Of a DNA stretch of 64,000 nucleotides, positions 25,072 through 35,656 are shown one piece after another. This stretch comes from Alistipes sp. (GTDB lineage: Bacteria > Bacteroidota > Bacteroidia > Bacteroidales > Rikenellaceae): NCBI GenBank assembly GCA_017631275.1, contig JAGBTQ010000022.1, forward strand, positions 19,044-83,043, given 5' to 3'. Both the position numbers and the translations under genes were made by a program. The notes beneath the pieces are model-generated. The model was given only the letters and a program-made list of their open reading frames with translations. It searched no databases and was not told where the DNA came from. How positions within the stretch are numbered: the first letter of the stretch is position 1; each line of letters begins with the position of its first letter.

Positions 25072-25683
25072 TTACAAGAATGATACGATGTCGTAGGCCG
25101 CATAAGAGGCTTTGTTCCAACGTGGCAGCTTCCACGATGTGGCATCTATGAGTTGCATGGTTATTGTCACCACGTCGCCATCGTAGTAGTACGACACAGC
25201 CTCGGGCATAACCCTCGCACCACTACGCTTTAGGGCAAGAGTAATCGTTGTAATGCCGATATCCTCGCGTGGCGTAAGGTCGATATACTTGGTGTTTGCG
25301 TCGTGTGTCGAGCGCATATCCATCTTAAACTCTGAGTCGAGGAACGAGAAGGCGCGCGTAGGATTTGTCAGCAGGTCGTGCGACTTTAGATCTACCCTAT
25401 CTTCGCTTACCTCCTTGCGCTCGTTGTTTATCTCGTAGCGCAGCTTGCCGTCGCTATATACCTCCATTGTGCCGAGCATAAGGTAGTAGGCATCGCCCTC
25501 AACCTTGATTGCGCCATGCAGCGTCGCAGTATCGTCGCCTGTGCCCACAACAACAGTAATGCCAAAGGCGTAGCGCTCACCCAACGTGGTGTTGAGTGCC
25601 GAAATCCACTCCTGGGGCGTTGTCTGCGCCGAGAGCGACATAACGCCAAACAGGGCAAGCAGTGTTATAACAAATCTTCTCAT
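25072..25683 (-). CDS. LolA-like outer-membrane lipoprotein carrier
   Basis: 203 residues with a signal peptide (about 1-19, ending LSAQ). The chain fits the LolA/DUF4292-type half-barrel: GAIKVEGDAYYLMLGTMEVYSDGKLRYEI near residue 57 has the usual strand pattern with the 'SDGK' turn, and ALKRSGARVMPEAVSYYYDGDVVTITM near 147 supports it. LolA carries lipoproteins across the periplasm. In Bacteroidales a LolA-like gene commonly follows ftsK, as here (51-bp gap). Sequence similarity to proteobacterial LolA is weak. Confidence 0.75.
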   Translation of the reverse strand: MRRFVITLLALFGVMSLSAQTTPQEWISALNTTLGERYAFGITVVVGTGDDTATLHGAIKVEGDAYYLMLGTMEVYSDGKLRYEINNERKEVSEDRVDLKSHDLLTNPTRAFSFLDSEFKMDMRSTHDANTKYIDLTPREDIGITTITLALKRSGARVMPEAVSYYYDGDVVTITMQLIDATSWKLPRWNKASYAAYDIVSFL

Positions 25684-25734
25684 ACCTTCAATAGTTTACT
25701 ATTATAACGCCGTAGCGTGGCGCATTATTGCCAC

Positions 25735-28518
25735 CTAAAATATACCCAAGTCCTGGAGGCGTGCCTCGAGGCTTGGCAGATCGTAGAACTTTATCTCGCG
25801 GGGCTTAGAGCCTATCTGTGGTCCCACGATGCCGGCACGCTCCAACTGAAGCATGATGCGTCCTGCACGGTTGAAGCCCACCTCGAAGTTACGCTGAATC
25901 ATAGATGTGGAGATCATGCCACTCGTCACCGCCTCGCGGGCTATCTCACCAAACTTAGGGTCATACTTCTGTGGTGCCGAGCTCTCCTCCGAGCCAAACG
26001 ATGGTGCCATGTCGCCACCACCCTGCTCAGGTGTATAGTCGGGCAGTGCATATGCCGATGGGTAGCCCTGCTGACGACCGATATGCTCGACGATATTCTC
26101 CACCTCAGGCGTATCGACAAAGGCACACTGGATACGTGTTAGCTCTCCACCATTCGAGAGTAGCATATCGCCACGACCAATAAGCTGGTTAGCACCCGGC
26201 TGGTCGATAATGGTTCGTGAGTCGGTCATCTGCATAACGCGGAAGGCGATACGCGCAGGGAAGTTAGCCTTGATACCACCCGTGATGACACGCACATCGG
26301 GGCGCTGCGTAGCCACAATAAGGTGAATACCCACGGCACGGGCCTTCTGCGCAAGACGCATAACAGGGGCCTCAACCTCCTTAGCAGTCATGATAAGGTC
26401 GGCAAACTCGTCGATAATAACGACGATATATGGCATGAACTTATGGCCATTCTCGGGGTTGAGCGAGCGCTTCAAGAACTTCTCGTTGTACTCAACAATA
26501 TTCTTGGCATGCGCCTGCTTGCACAACTCAAGACGGTTAGCCATCTCGGTGCAGAGGGCATTGAGCGTATATACAGCCTTCTTAGGGTCGGTAACGATAG
26601 CCTCATCCTCCGACTCCATCTTCGCCAAGAAGTGCTTCTCCAGCTTGTTATATAGCGAGAACTCCACCATCTTTGGATCGACCAACACAAACTTAAGCTC
26701 GGCAGGGTGCTTGCGATACAGGAGCGAGGTGATAATGGCGTTCAGACCTACCGACTTACCCTGACCCGTAGCACCTGCCACCAACAAGTGAGGCATCTTA
26801 GCAAGGTCGAAGGTGTAGTTCTCGTTCTGAATGGTGCGACCGATAACCACGGGCAGCTGCGCCTTCGACTCCTGGAACTCCTTAGAGCATATTGCCGAGT
26901 ACATCGACACGGTCTGCTTAGTGAGGTTTGGCACCTCGATACCAATAGTACCACGACCAGGTATAGGGGCAATAATACGGATACCCAACGCCTTGAGGCT
27001 CTGAGCAATATCATTCTCAAGACCCTGAATCTTAGATATCTTAACGCCCTGCTCCTGAACAATCTCGTAGAGTGTTACAGTAGGGCCTACCGTAGCGTGC
27101 ATGCTGCGGATAGGAATACCAAAGTTGAGCAACGTCTCGCGGATTCGCTCCTTATTCTGGAATATCTCCTCGTCCGAGGTTACGGCATTCGACTTATGAT
27201 CTACAAGGAGCGTAGGCATAGGTGGCGTGTAGCTATGTAGGTCGCGCATAGGGTCATAGACCTCCATATCGACATCGTCGGCATCTACCATCTGCGCCTT
27301 AGGCTTTTCAACGGTGATTACCATGCCCTCAGCCTCCTCGTCGTCAGCTACCTCAGCCTGCGTTGGCGTTTCAACATCCGCACGGCTCATAGTGCTAAAG
27401 ACACCATTCTCGGCTGTCATCTGCGATAGGTCGACAACCACGGGCTTTGCCTCGCACTGAGGTATCTCAACAAAGTCCTCGAGAGGTGCGCTTGGATCCT
27501 TAAATGGATAATCATCAACAACTTGCGGTGCTACGCTCGCAGGTTCGTCGTCTATAATATTTCCGTTGGCATCGACCTCTACATCGCGGCTAACGGTGGT
27601 AAATGGCGACTGCTGGTTTGCCATTGCAACCACTGCCGCAGCAGGCGATAGTGGCACGCTTGGCGTTGCAGGCTTCTCCTGCTCTACGGGGGTTACACTC
27701 TGAGCCTCATCGCGCGACACGGTACTAAAGACCGGCTCGGCAACAGGCGCTGAAGCAAGGGTCTGAGCCACAGGCTCAACCGCAGCAACCTCCTCGGTAG
27801 CCTCCTCCTCACTCTCTACTATAAGTTCCTCAGCATCAGCCTTTGGTGCGCGTTGTAGCTTGGTCCATAGCCACGATGCAGCGCCCGACACGCCCTCAGC
27901 AACTTGACCACCAGCATTATCCACAACACGCAAGAAGTTGCGATTGATAAACAAGCCTGTGAGCAACCAACCAGCAACGATAACAAGCAGAGTACCAATG
28001 CCTCCAAGCACGCTCTCAAGGCTATTAGTTAGAGCCAAGCCGTACTCGCCACCAAGACCCGAACCAAAGGGCTCCCACTTAGTGCCAAAGACATAGCCAA
28101 GGCTTAGCGAACCAAGTATAAGAACGAGCAGAAAGAGCGTTGTGATAAAGCCCACACGCAACTCCTTGCTACGGAACATGCGCCAGCCGAGGATAAGCGT
28201 ATAGAGCGGTATTGCCAAGGCGAAGATACCGAAGCCACGACCCACAAGGGCACGCGACACAACGGCACCATACTTGCCACAGACATTGTTGTATATAGGG
28301 TTAGCAATAGGGTTTGCCGCCTCCACAAGTGCGCTCATATCCTCGCGCCAATAGAAGAAGTAGGATACAATAGAGCACAACACAAAGATACCTACCGACA
28401 ACAGTATAAAGCCTGTCATCCAGCGAATATTCTCACTGCGTGTTGCGGGCTGTGGTGCCGCACTCTCCGAGGCGCTCTCCACCCTCTTTTTATTTGTACT
28501 CTCTTTACTCTTAGCCAT
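25735..28518 (-). CDS. ftsK: DNA translocase FtsK/SpoIIIE
   Basis: 927 residues from the ATG at 28518; an upstream TTG codon would add three residues and is unlikely. Four to five membrane segments lie in the first ~210 residues. An acidic, low-complexity linker (about 215-410) contains repeated VSRD segments. The motor domain follows, with Walker A ATGQGKSVGLN near 585 and Walker B IVVIIDEFADL near 700, and a C-terminal winged-helix gamma domain that reads KOPS-like sites. It pumps DNA and aids chromosome dimer resolution at the septum. murI lies 22 bp upstream. Confidence 0.95.
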   Translation of the reverse strand: MAKSKESTNKKRVESASESAAPQPATRSENIRWMTGFILLSVGIFVLCSIVSYFFYWREDMSALVEAANPIANPIYNNVCGKYGAVVSRALVGRGFGIFALAIPLYTLILGWRMFRSKELRVGFITTLFLLVLILGSLSLGYVFGTKWEPFGSGLGGEYGLALTNSLESVLGGIGTLLVIVAGWLLTGLFINRNFLRVVDNAGGQVAEGVSGAASWLWTKLQRAPKADAEELIVESEEEATEEVAAVEPVAQTLASAPVAEPVFSTVSRDEAQSVTPVEQEKPATPSVPLSPAAAVVAMANQQSPFTTVSRDVEVDANGNIIDDEPASVAPQVVDDYPFKDPSAPLEDFVEIPQCEAKPVVVDLSQMTAENGVFSTMSRADVETPTQAEVADDEEAEGMVITVEKPKAQMVDADDVDMEVYDPMRDLHSYTPPMPTLLVDHKSNAVTSDEEIFQNKERIRETLLNFGIPIRSMHATVGPTVTLYEIVQEQGVKISKIQGLENDIAQSLKALGIRIIAPIPGRGTIGIEVPNLTKQTVSMYSAICSKEFQESKAQLPVVIGRTIQNENYTFDLAKMPHLLVAGATGQGKSVGLNAIITSLLYRKHPAELKFVLVDPKMVEFSLYNKLEKHFLAKMESEDEAIVTDPKKAVYTLNALCTEMANRLELCKQAHAKNIVEYNEKFLKRSLNPENGHKFMPYIVVIIDEFADLIMTAKEVEAPVMRLAQKARAVGIHLIVATQRPDVRVITGGIKANFPARIAFRVMQMTDSRTIIDQPGANQLIGRGDMLLSNGGELTRIQCAFVDTPEVENIVEHIGRQQGYPSAYALPDYTPEQGGGDMAPSFGSEESSAPQKYDPKFGEIAREAVTSGMISTSMIQRNFEVGFNRAGRIMLQLERAGIVGPQIGSKPREIKFYDLPSLEARLQDLGIF

Positions 28519-28540
28519 AATCCTCAATATTTTTAGATGA

Positions 28541-29329
28541 CTATTTTGCTATATTCTCTTCAATATGTTGCGCCTTACGCATCAGTCGTAGGCGATACTC
28601 CTCATCAGCAAATGTGATAAACTTAAACTCAGGGGTTGCACTGCTTGGCGCCTTTATGTCGTAGCGCTCCAAGAGCCACTCTACACGGCGTGCCACAGCC
28701 TCGCCCGAGTCGATAATCTCGATACCCTCGCCCTCGAGCACCTCAGCAATAGCGTCGCGCAAGAATGGATAGTGCGTACAGCCGAGCACCACCCTATCGA
28801 CACCCGTACCTCTAAGTGGCTCAACTACTTGGCGCACCGTAGCACGTGCCTCGGGCGTATGCTCCAAGTCCTGCTCCACAATCTCGACAAAGCCACTACC
28901 TGGCACCTTAACAACCTCGACATCTGAGGCATAGCGCTCGGCAGTGTGCAAAAACATATCGCTTTGCAGGCTATGCTCCGTTGCCAACACCGCAATGCGA
29001 CGGCTCTTGGTTGTAAGGCATGCTGGCTTCACGGCGGGCTCAAGACCCACTATCGGCAAGTCGGGCCAAGAGCTGCGTAGGTGGTCGATGGCTGCAGTTG
29101 TGGCAGTGTTACACCCCACAACAACCATCTTGACACCCTCCCGAACGAGCCTCTCGACAGCCTCCGTGGCAAACTGCGTGATCTGCTCGCGCGAGCGTCC
29201 GCCATAGGGACAGTTTTTGCCATCGCCAAGGTATATCAACGACTCGTTGGGTAGCGCTCGGCGTAGCTCGCGCCACACCGACAAACCACCAAAGCCCGAA
29301 TCATAAACACCTATAGCAGCCTTATTCAT
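28541..29329 (-). CDS. murI: Glutamate racemase
   Basis: 262 residues. Both catalytic cysteines are present: VVGCNTATTAA near residue 72 and VLGCTHYPFL near 183. The substrate loop DSGFGGLSV lies near residue 10. It makes D-glutamate for peptidoglycan in the cytoplasm. Its start directly abuts the aroK stop codon, and ftsK follows 22 bp later, so the three are likely one transcript. Confidence 0.95.
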   Translation of the reverse strand: MNKAAIGVYDSGFGGLSVWRELRRALPNESLIYLGDGKNCPYGGRSREQITQFATEAVERLVREGVKMVVVGCNTATTAAIDHLRSSWPDLPIVGLEPAVKPACLTTKSRRIAVLATEHSLQSDMFLHTAERYASDVEVVKVPGSGFVEIVEQDLEHTPEARATVRQVVEPLRGTGVDRVVLGCTHYPFLRDAIAEVLEGEGIEIIDSGEAVARRVEWLLERYDIKAPSSATPEFKFITFADEEYRLRLMRKAQHIEENIAK

Positions 29330-29851
29330 CTATCTATTATTTAGTGCGTTAACAATCTTATCGACTACATCGTCGTCGCTTAGCGCAGTGCACTCAACGG
29401 TGATATCTGCCTGGGCATAGTACTTCTCGCGCTCGGCCATCTGCTCACGCATAAACACGATGAGCTCCTCGTCGCTCTTGCCACGAAACATTGGGCGCTT
29501 CTCGCGGCCATAGTCCGAGAGGCGCGACAGTATCTGCTCGGCGCTACGACGTAGGTATACCACCACGCCATGCTCGCGCATCCACGCCATATTATCACCC
29601 CAGGTGGGTAGTCCACCACCCGTAGCAACAATCACGTCGCCCTCGCTCTCAACACTCTCAAGTGCTCGACGCTCGGCCTCGCGGAAATACTCCTCGCCTT
29701 GGTAGTAGAATATATCGGCAATAGTGGCACCCTCAAGCCTTTCGACACGCTTATCAGTGTCGATGGCCTTAAGCTGCAGCCTTCGCGAGAGGCGCTTTGC
29801 CAGGGTGCTCTTACCCGAGCCGGCATATCCCACCAAGAAGAGTATCATCAT
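29330..29851 (-). CDS. aroK: Shikimate kinase
   Basis: 173 residues, the usual length. The P-loop GYAGSGKST lies near residue 8, the shikimate-binding DTDKRVE near 32, and VIVATGGGLPTW near 75. A lid segment EKRPMF near 115 carries the ATP-contacting arginine. It phosphorylates shikimate in the chorismate pathway. Two adjacent ATG codons are possible starts. The gene lies 9 bp after parC. Confidence 0.93.
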   Translation of the reverse strand: MMILFLVGYAGSGKSTLAKRLSRRLQLKAIDTDKRVERLEGATIADIFYYQGEEYFREAERRALESVESEGDVIVATGGGLPTWGDNMAWMREHGVVVYLRRSAEQILSRLSDYGREKRPMFRGKSDEELIVFMREQMAEREKYYAQADITVECTALSDDDVVDKIVNALNNR

Positions 29852-29860
29852 CTATATGTT

Positions 29861-32611
29861 TTAGAACAAATCCAACTGTGCGGCAGTGAAGCCCTCGTCG
29901 CTCTCGCCCTTTTGGCTATAGTTTACCGTAGGGTCGGCCTTAATCTCGCCACCCATGATATCGTCAGCATCAATCTCGTTGTCGAGCTCGGCACCGAGGT
30001 CTACATCCTCAGCACCCTCGTCTATATCCTCAGCTTCCTCAACTTCTGGCTCCTCAGGCACAATAAAGCGGAGTGTTGCCACCTCGTATGTTGTGATACG
30101 CTTACCCTTAGCTCTGTGGCTCTTGATGCCGATAAACTCATCGACATCGACCATCTCCGTTGGGCGACTCTCGTTCTGACCACCAAAGACCACCTCAAGG
30201 GTAGCTCCACTGCGATCGGTCATAGCCACAAAGCGCATTGGCGCACCCTCCTCCAAGAAGAACTGCGTCTTGTCGCTAAGCTCGAGCTGGAAGCGCTTCA
30301 TATAGTAGTAGTTCTGCTCGCCATCGTAGTAGCATACCGAGTAGACTCTATTCTCGCGATAGCGCTCCACGCGAATGGTATCATCGGGGAAGTGCTGCTG
30401 GATGTCGTAGCCAGTGATGTAGTACTGATTCTTGGCTGTCCACACAACAATCTTATCGTCGCCCTTGAACTCGCCAAGGAGCATACCACGACCATCACTA
30501 TTTAGGCGACGCACATCCTCGTCGTACCAGATATTCTGACCACCGAGCGTCGATGCACCACGCTCCTTGAAGACAATCTTGTTAATCGAGTAGCGCGTAA
30601 CGAGGTTACCCACACTCTGACGACCCTTGATGGCGAGTGTCGAGAGGTCGAGGTCGATGATGCACTTCTTGAGGCGTGCACGTGGGCGCAAGTATATCTT
30701 GAGCACCTCAGCCTCGCCATTAGGATTTACCGACAAGTACAACAACTCGCTCTTTGGCGTGCCCTTCGTTAGGTCGTACTCCTTGTCGCGTGTCACAGAC
30801 TTAATAGCACAACGCTTCATCATGATTGCGCCACCACGGCCATCACGATAGAGCATATTGTAGATCGTGCGCTCGTCGTTACGCTTGTAGATGCCGATAT
30901 AGTATATTCCCTTGTCGAAGAATGCCTTCTCCGAGATCTTTGTAATCTTGTAGCGACCGTCCTTCAAGATGACAATCACATCGTCGAGGTTCGAGCAGTC
31001 GCAGACAAACTCCGAATCCTTCATGCTCTTGCCAAAGCCGAAGAAGCCCTCCTCACGATCAACATAGAGCTTAGCATTCGACGATGCCACCTTCCATGCC
31101 TCGATGGTGTCGAACTCACGAATCTCGGTGCGGCGCTCCTTGCCCTCGCCATACTTAGCCTTGATGCGCTCGAAGTAGGCAATGGCATAGTCGGTGAGGT
31201 GGTCGATATCATACTTGGTCTGCTTTATATCCTTCTCAATCTGCTTAATCTCGTTATCCGCCTTCTCGGAGTCGTAGCGCGAGATACGAATGAACTTAAG
31301 CTCGGTTAGGCGCTGCACATCCTCCAACGTAACCTCACGGCGTAGCTGCTTCTTGAATGGCTCAAGACCCTTATCTACAGCCTCGTATGCCGCCTCACGT
31401 GTGCGACAGCCCTCGATAAGCTGGTAGAGCTTGTTCTCGATGAAGATGCGCTCGAGCGATGCAGCATGCCATGCCTCGTTAAGCTCGTCAAGCTTAATTT
31501 GTAGCTCCTTGCCAAGCAGCGCCTTGGTGTTATCTGTCGAGTGGCGCAAGATGTCGCTAACGCCCATAAACACAGGCTTGTTATCGACAATAACACACGA
31601 GTTTGGCGAGATAGATACCTCGCAGTCGGTGAAGGCGTACAACGCATCGATAGTCTTATCCGACGACTCGTCAGCTGCCACCTGAATGATAATCTCAACC
31701 TTCTCGGCGGTGTTGTCATCAACCTTCTTAATCTTTATCTTACCCTTGTCGTTGGCCTTGATAATAGAGTCCTTGATAGACTCTGAGGTTGTTGTGTATG
31801 GTATTTCGGTGATTGCCAACGTGCGCTTGTCGATCTTCGAGATGCGAGCACGAACACGCACTGAGCCACCACGCAAACCATCGTTATAGTTGCTTGCGTC
31901 CATGATACCTCCCGTCTGGAAGTCGGGCACAAGCTGAAACTCCTCGCCACGAAGATAGGCGATAGAGGCATTGATAAGCTCAACAAAGTTGTGAGGCAAA
32001 ATCTTTGATGCAAGACCTACGGCAATACCATCAGCACCCTGCGCCAAGAGCAATGGGAACTTAACTGGCAAGGTCACGGGCTCCTCCTTACGACCGTCGT
32101 AAGCCAACATCCACTCGGTGGTCTTCTTGTTATAGACCACGTCGAGCGCAAACTTCGACAAGCGAGCCTCGATATATCGGGCTGCCGCAGCCTCGTCACC
32201 CGTGAGGATGTTACCCCAGTTACCCTGCATGTCGATAAGCAAGCCCTTCTGACCGAGCTGCACCAAGGCATCTTTGATTGATGCATCACCATGAGGGTGG
32301 TACTGCATAGCCTGACCAACGACGTTAGCCACCTTGTTAAAGCGGCCGTCCTCAACGCACTTCATAGCATGGAGGATACGACGCTGCACGGGCTTAAGAC
32401 CGTCAGCCAAGTGAGGCACAGCACGCTCAAGAATAACATACGAGGCGTAGTCCAAGAACCAGTTCTTGTACATACCCGTAAGGCGACGCGAGTCATCCTC
32501 TATAGAGGTCAAAGCGCCATACTTGCCCTTAGGAGCATCATCGACAAGGTCAGCCTCCTGAGCCTCAACATCACGCTCCTCGTTCTCAATAATATCCTTA
32601 TTCTCCTCCAT
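29861..32611 (-). CDS. parC: DNA topoisomerase IV subunit A
   Basis: 916 residues. The breakage-reunion domain contains HPHGDASI near residue 107 and the catalytic Tyr in AARYIEARLS near 145. The C-terminal beta-pinwheel region runs from about 560. The last ~60 residues are very acidic (runs of Asp and Glu). The start overlaps the parE stop by one base (TAATG), indicating translational coupling. The gyrA-type GyrA-box was not seen, which favours ParC over GyrA; the pairing with a ParE-like gene supports this. Confidence 0.9.
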   Translation of the reverse strand: MEENKDIIENEERDVEAQEADLVDDAPKGKYGALTSIEDDSRRLTGMYKNWFLDYASYVILERAVPHLADGLKPVQRRILHAMKCVEDGRFNKVANVVGQAMQYHPHGDASIKDALVQLGQKGLLIDMQGNWGNILTGDEAAAARYIEARLSKFALDVVYNKKTTEWMLAYDGRKEEPVTLPVKFPLLLAQGADGIAVGLASKILPHNFVELINASIAYLRGEEFQLVPDFQTGGIMDASNYNDGLRGGSVRVRARISKIDKRTLAITEIPYTTTSESIKDSIIKANDKGKIKIKKVDDNTAEKVEIIIQVAADESSDKTIDALYAFTDCEVSISPNSCVIVDNKPVFMGVSDILRHSTDNTKALLGKELQIKLDELNEAWHAASLERIFIENKLYQLIEGCRTREAAYEAVDKGLEPFKKQLRREVTLEDVQRLTELKFIRISRYDSEKADNEIKQIEKDIKQTKYDIDHLTDYAIAYFERIKAKYGEGKERRTEIREFDTIEAWKVASSNAKLYVDREEGFFGFGKSMKDSEFVCDCSNLDDVIVILKDGRYKITKISEKAFFDKGIYYIGIYKRNDERTIYNMLYRDGRGGAIMMKRCAIKSVTRDKEYDLTKGTPKSELLYLSVNPNGEAEVLKIYLRPRARLKKCIIDLDLSTLAIKGRQSVGNLVTRYSINKIVFKERGASTLGGQNIWYDEDVRRLNSDGRGMLLGEFKGDDKIVVWTAKNQYYITGYDIQQHFPDDTIRVERYRENRVYSVCYYDGEQNYYYMKRFQLELSDKTQFFLEEGAPMRFVAMTDRSGATLEVVFGGQNESRPTEMVDVDEFIGIKSHRAKGKRITTYEVATLRFIVPEEPEVEEAEDIDEGAEDVDLGAELDNEIDADDIMGGEIKADPTVNYSQKGESDEGFTAAQLDLF

Positions 32612-34485
32612 TAGTTAAACATTTTCAAGTTTTCGACAATATCCTCCTCGACACGTAGGTTGCCTACGATAAAGTCCTTTCTGTCGGGCGTATTCTTACC
32701 CATGTAGAAGTCCAACATATCTTGAATTGGGTCATCTTTGGTTAGGCGCACCTTGTCAAGACGCATGCCCTCGCCGATAAACTCCTTGAACTCCTGCGCC
32801 GAGATCTCACCAAGACCCTTGAAGCGGGTAATCTCAGCCTGAGCGCCACACTTCTTAACTGCCACCTGACGCTCCTCGTCGGTATAGCAGTAGTGAGTCT
32901 CCTTCTTGTTACGCACACGGAACAGCGGAGTCTGCAAAATAAAGAGGTGGCCCAAGCGAATAACATCGGGGAAGAACTGCAAAAAGAACGAGGTCAATAG
33001 CAGACGGATATGCATTCCATCGACATCGGCATCGGTGGCGATAATAACCTTGTTGTAGCGCAAGTTATCCATATCCTCCTCGATGTTGAGCGCCGCCTGA
33101 AGCAGGTTGAACTCCTCATTCTCGTAGACCACACGTTTGGTTAGTCCGTGGCAGTTGAGTGGCTTACCACGTAGCGAGAATACCGCCTGGGTACGTGGGT
33201 CACGGCTCGATGTGATTGAGCCCGACGCTGAGTTACCCTCCGTGATAAATATCATCGTCTTGTCGGCCAAGTCCGACTTGTCGGTATAGTGAATCTTGCA
33301 GTCACGCAGCTTCTTGTTGTTGAGCGACACCTTCTTAGCTGCCTCGCGCGCCTTCTTCTGCACGCCCGAGATAGCCTTACGCTCCTTCTCGTTCTCAACA
33401 ATCTTCTTCTGCAACATCTGAGCTGTCTCAGGGTGCTTATGCAGATAATTGTCGAGGTTGGTAGAGAGGAAGTCGCCAACAAACTGACGCATGGTCAAGC
33501 CCTCCTCCTTATCCTTCGAGCCGAGCTTAGTCTTTGTCTGCGACTCGAATATAGGGTCATCTACACGCACCGAGATAGCCGCAATAATCGAGGTGCGGAT
33601 ATCTGCGGGCTCGTAGTCCTTGCGATAGAACTCCTTGATAGTCTTAGCAATAGCCTCACGGAATGCTGCCTGATGGGTACCACCCTGAGGCGTATATTGA
33701 CCATTTACGAACGAGTAGTAAGCCTCGCCATAGCCATTGCCGTGGGTGATGACAATCTCGATATCCTCGCCCGAGATGTGCATAGGGGCATACAAAGGCT
33801 CGCTCGACAGGTTGTCGTTAACCAAATCGAGAAGACCATTTTTTGAGGTGTACGACTGGCCATTGAGCACTACGGTGAGTCCGAGGTTTAGGTAGGTGTA
33901 GTTCTTAACCATCTGCTCGACATACTCCATGTTGTAGGCATAGTCGCCAAAGACCTCACGATCAACGACAAACTCAACATAGGTACCATTCTGCTCCGCA
34001 ACACCACTTTCGGAGCGGTCGGTGAGCTCCAAGCCCTGCGAGAAGGTCACGGTGCGTGCCTCGCCCTGACGCACGGAGCGTGCGAGGAAGTGGCTCGAAA
34101 GCATGTTTACTGCCTTCACGCCGACACCATTCAGACCCACGGTCTTCTTAAATGCATCGCCACCATACTTACCACCGGTGTTCATCTTGCTCACAGCATC
34201 TGACAATGCCTCCAAGGGAATACCACGACCGTAGTCGCGCACAGATACTTTGTCGCCCTCGATCTTAATCTCGATGCGCTTACCTGCGCCCATGATAAAC
34301 TCGTCGATAGAGTTATCGACAACCTCCTTTAGAAGCACATATATACCATCATCAGCCTGAGTACCATCGCCAAGCTTGCCGATATACATACCGGGGCGTA
34401 GGCGGATATGCTCACGTGGCGAGAGTGTCACGATAGCATCTTTGCCATACTCTGCTGTTGGGTTAGTTAAATTGAGTTCTGCCAT
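32611..34485 (-). CDS. parE: DNA topoisomerase IV subunit B
   Basis: 624 residues. The GHKL ATPase domain has VVDNSIDE near residue 56, RDYGRGIP near 80 and [13 protein letters not shown] near 117. The transducer follows, and the Toprim domain has TEGNSASGS near 415 and the metal-binding DADVDGMHI near 490. Residues GVGVKAVN match the ATP lid. It powers strand passage and decatenation with ParC. It begins about 50 bp after plsC. Confidence 0.92.
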   Translation of the reverse strand: MAELNLTNPTAEYGKDAIVTLSPREHIRLRPGMYIGKLGDGTQADDGIYVLLKEVVDNSIDEFIMGAGKRIEIKIEGDKVSVRDYGRGIPLEALSDAVSKMNTGGKYGGDAFKKTVGLNGVGVKAVNMLSSHFLARSVRQGEARTVTFSQGLELTDRSESGVAEQNGTYVEFVVDREVFGDYAYNMEYVEQMVKNYTYLNLGLTVVLNGQSYTSKNGLLDLVNDNLSSEPLYAPMHISGEDIEIVITHGNGYGEAYYSFVNGQYTPQGGTHQAAFREAIAKTIKEFYRKDYEPADIRTSIIAAISVRVDDPIFESQTKTKLGSKDKEEGLTMRQFVGDFLSTNLDNYLHKHPETAQMLQKKIVENEKERKAISGVQKKAREAAKKVSLNNKKLRDCKIHYTDKSDLADKTMIFITEGNSASGSITSSRDPRTQAVFSLRGKPLNCHGLTKRVVYENEEFNLLQAALNIEEDMDNLRYNKVIIATDADVDGMHIRLLLTSFFLQFFPDVIRLGHLFILQTPLFRVRNKKETHYCYTDEERQVAVKKCGAQAEITRFKGLGEISAQEFKEFIGEGMRLDKVRLTKDDPIQDMLDFYMGKNTPDRKDFIVGNLRVEEDIVENLKMFN

Positions 34486-34535
34486 AAACCGTTATAGATT
34501 GAAATCTAATCGTCTAAGTTGTCTAAAAGTCATCA

Positions 34536-35264
34536 TTAGTTCTGCTTGCGAATCTCTGCCAAAGCATTTACCATGCTGTCGTGCACCTCTGCCATAACCT
34601 CCTTAATAGGGCGCTCAACAACATCCTCTTTCGAGATTGGAGGCAAAATCTTGATTGTGATGCGATTGCTCCAGTTCATAAAGAAGCCCTTGCGGAAGAC
34701 TCTGTCGGTGCCGTCCAAGACGATTGGAAGAATAGGCACCTCGGCATCCTTAGCAAGGATAAAGGCACCAGCCTTGAAGTTGTGAATCTCGCCATCCTTC
34801 GAGCGTGTGCCCTCAGGGAAGATAGCCACAGATGCCTCCTTTGCCAACCACTCCTTACCGCGTGTGTGCACCAACTGCATAGCCTCCTTGGTGCTGGCGC
34901 GGTTGATAACGATGTCGCCATGCGCCAACAACAAACGGCCCACGATAGGCATGCGATATACCTCCTTCTTCGACACCCACTTAAACACGAGTGGAAGGTT
35001 GTAGATGCTCAAGATATCGACCATTGAGTTGTGGTTGAGCACCATTACATACGTGCCCTTAGGATCGAGGTTCTCGATACCCTCTACCTTGCGCTTCATC
35101 ACAAGACCAAAGCCGAAGAATGAGTCGGTGAGCCACTTCGAGAGCTTATGCACCACAAAGCGCTTCTTGTCAAATGGATAGCACAATGGGAGAGCTATAA
35201 ATGTCACGACATAAATCATCGAAGACCATGCAAATACAAAAATGTAAAATAGAAAACTTAACAT
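34536..35264 (-). CDS. plsC: 1-acyl-sn-glycerol-3-phosphate acyltransferase
   Basis: 242 residues. An N-terminal membrane segment (about 3-28) precedes the acyltransferase motifs NHNSMVD (NHxxxxD) near residue 77 and FPEGTRS near 150. It makes phosphatidic acid at the inner membrane. It heads the operon plsC-parE-parC-aroK-murI-ftsK-lolA-like-lipoprotein. Confidence 0.9.
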   Translation of the reverse strand: MLSFLFYIFVFAWSSMIYVVTFIALPLCYPFDKKRFVVHKLSKWLTDSFFGFGLVMKRKVEGIENLDPKGTYVMVLNHNSMVDILSIYNLPLVFKWVSKKEVYRMPIVGRLLLAHGDIVINRASTKEAMQLVHTRGKEWLAKEASVAIFPEGTRSKDGEIHNFKAGAFILAKDAEVPILPIVLDGTDRVFRKGFFMNWSNRITIKILPPISKEDVVERPIKEVMAEVHDSMVNALAEIRKQN

Positions 35265-35477
35265 AATAAACTTCGTTTAAATCGACTATATATTCAATTT
35301 TGCAAAGATACAAAAAAATTGGAAAAATATAAATAAAATTTCGACAAATTCCTCGATTTTTTTCTACATCTACCCCACTGCCAAAAGCCCTATTTCGAAG
35401 CGCAAAACAACAACTCTCACTCAGCGCGCGTTATATACGTAGGTATCGAAAATTTTTCAAAAAAAGTTTGCTCAAAA
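35265..35477. other. A/T-rich divergent promoter region
   Basis: Between plsC and the barrel gene the sequence is A/T-rich. On the minus strand TATCTTTG (35303-35310) fits the -7 element of a plsC promoter, about 40 bp before its ATG. The rest shows no gene or clear repeat. Confidence 0.5.
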
Positions 35478-35509
35478 TTTGGAATTACGGAATTATGCCT
35501 ATATATTTG
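35478..35509 (+). promoter_or_regulatory. Upstream promoter of the second barrel gene
   Basis: TTTG at 35478-35481 and TATATTTG at 35502-35509 are separated by 20 bp, a full match to the Bacteroidota consensus. It would give a 5' leader of about 140 bases. Confidence 0.65.
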
Positions 35510-35586
35510 CAGTGTATTAGTTATGTAGTACACTATAAAGCACATAATAAATCTCTCTTTTCCGCCGAAAAATTTGGAAAATTCGA

Positions 35587-35626
35587 GGGGGGGGTAAATT
35601 TGTAGCGGGAAAAATTTATATCTTTG
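35587..35626 (+). promoter_or_regulatory. G8 tract and possible second promoter before the barrel gene
   Basis: Eight consecutive G (35587-35594) lie just upstream of TTTG (35599-35602) and TATCTTTG (35619-35626). The 16-bp gap is shorter than the usual 19-20 bp. The ATG is at 35657. Confidence 0.4.
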
Positions 35627-35656
35627 TATTGGGGTGAACATAAAAAATTTTGCAAT

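Noticed and set aside
30298-30498. Long open frames opposite to or within parC, parE and other genes
   Set aside because: They overlap strongly supported genes, have skewed composition (Arg/Ser-rich) and no recognisable domains; they are shadows.
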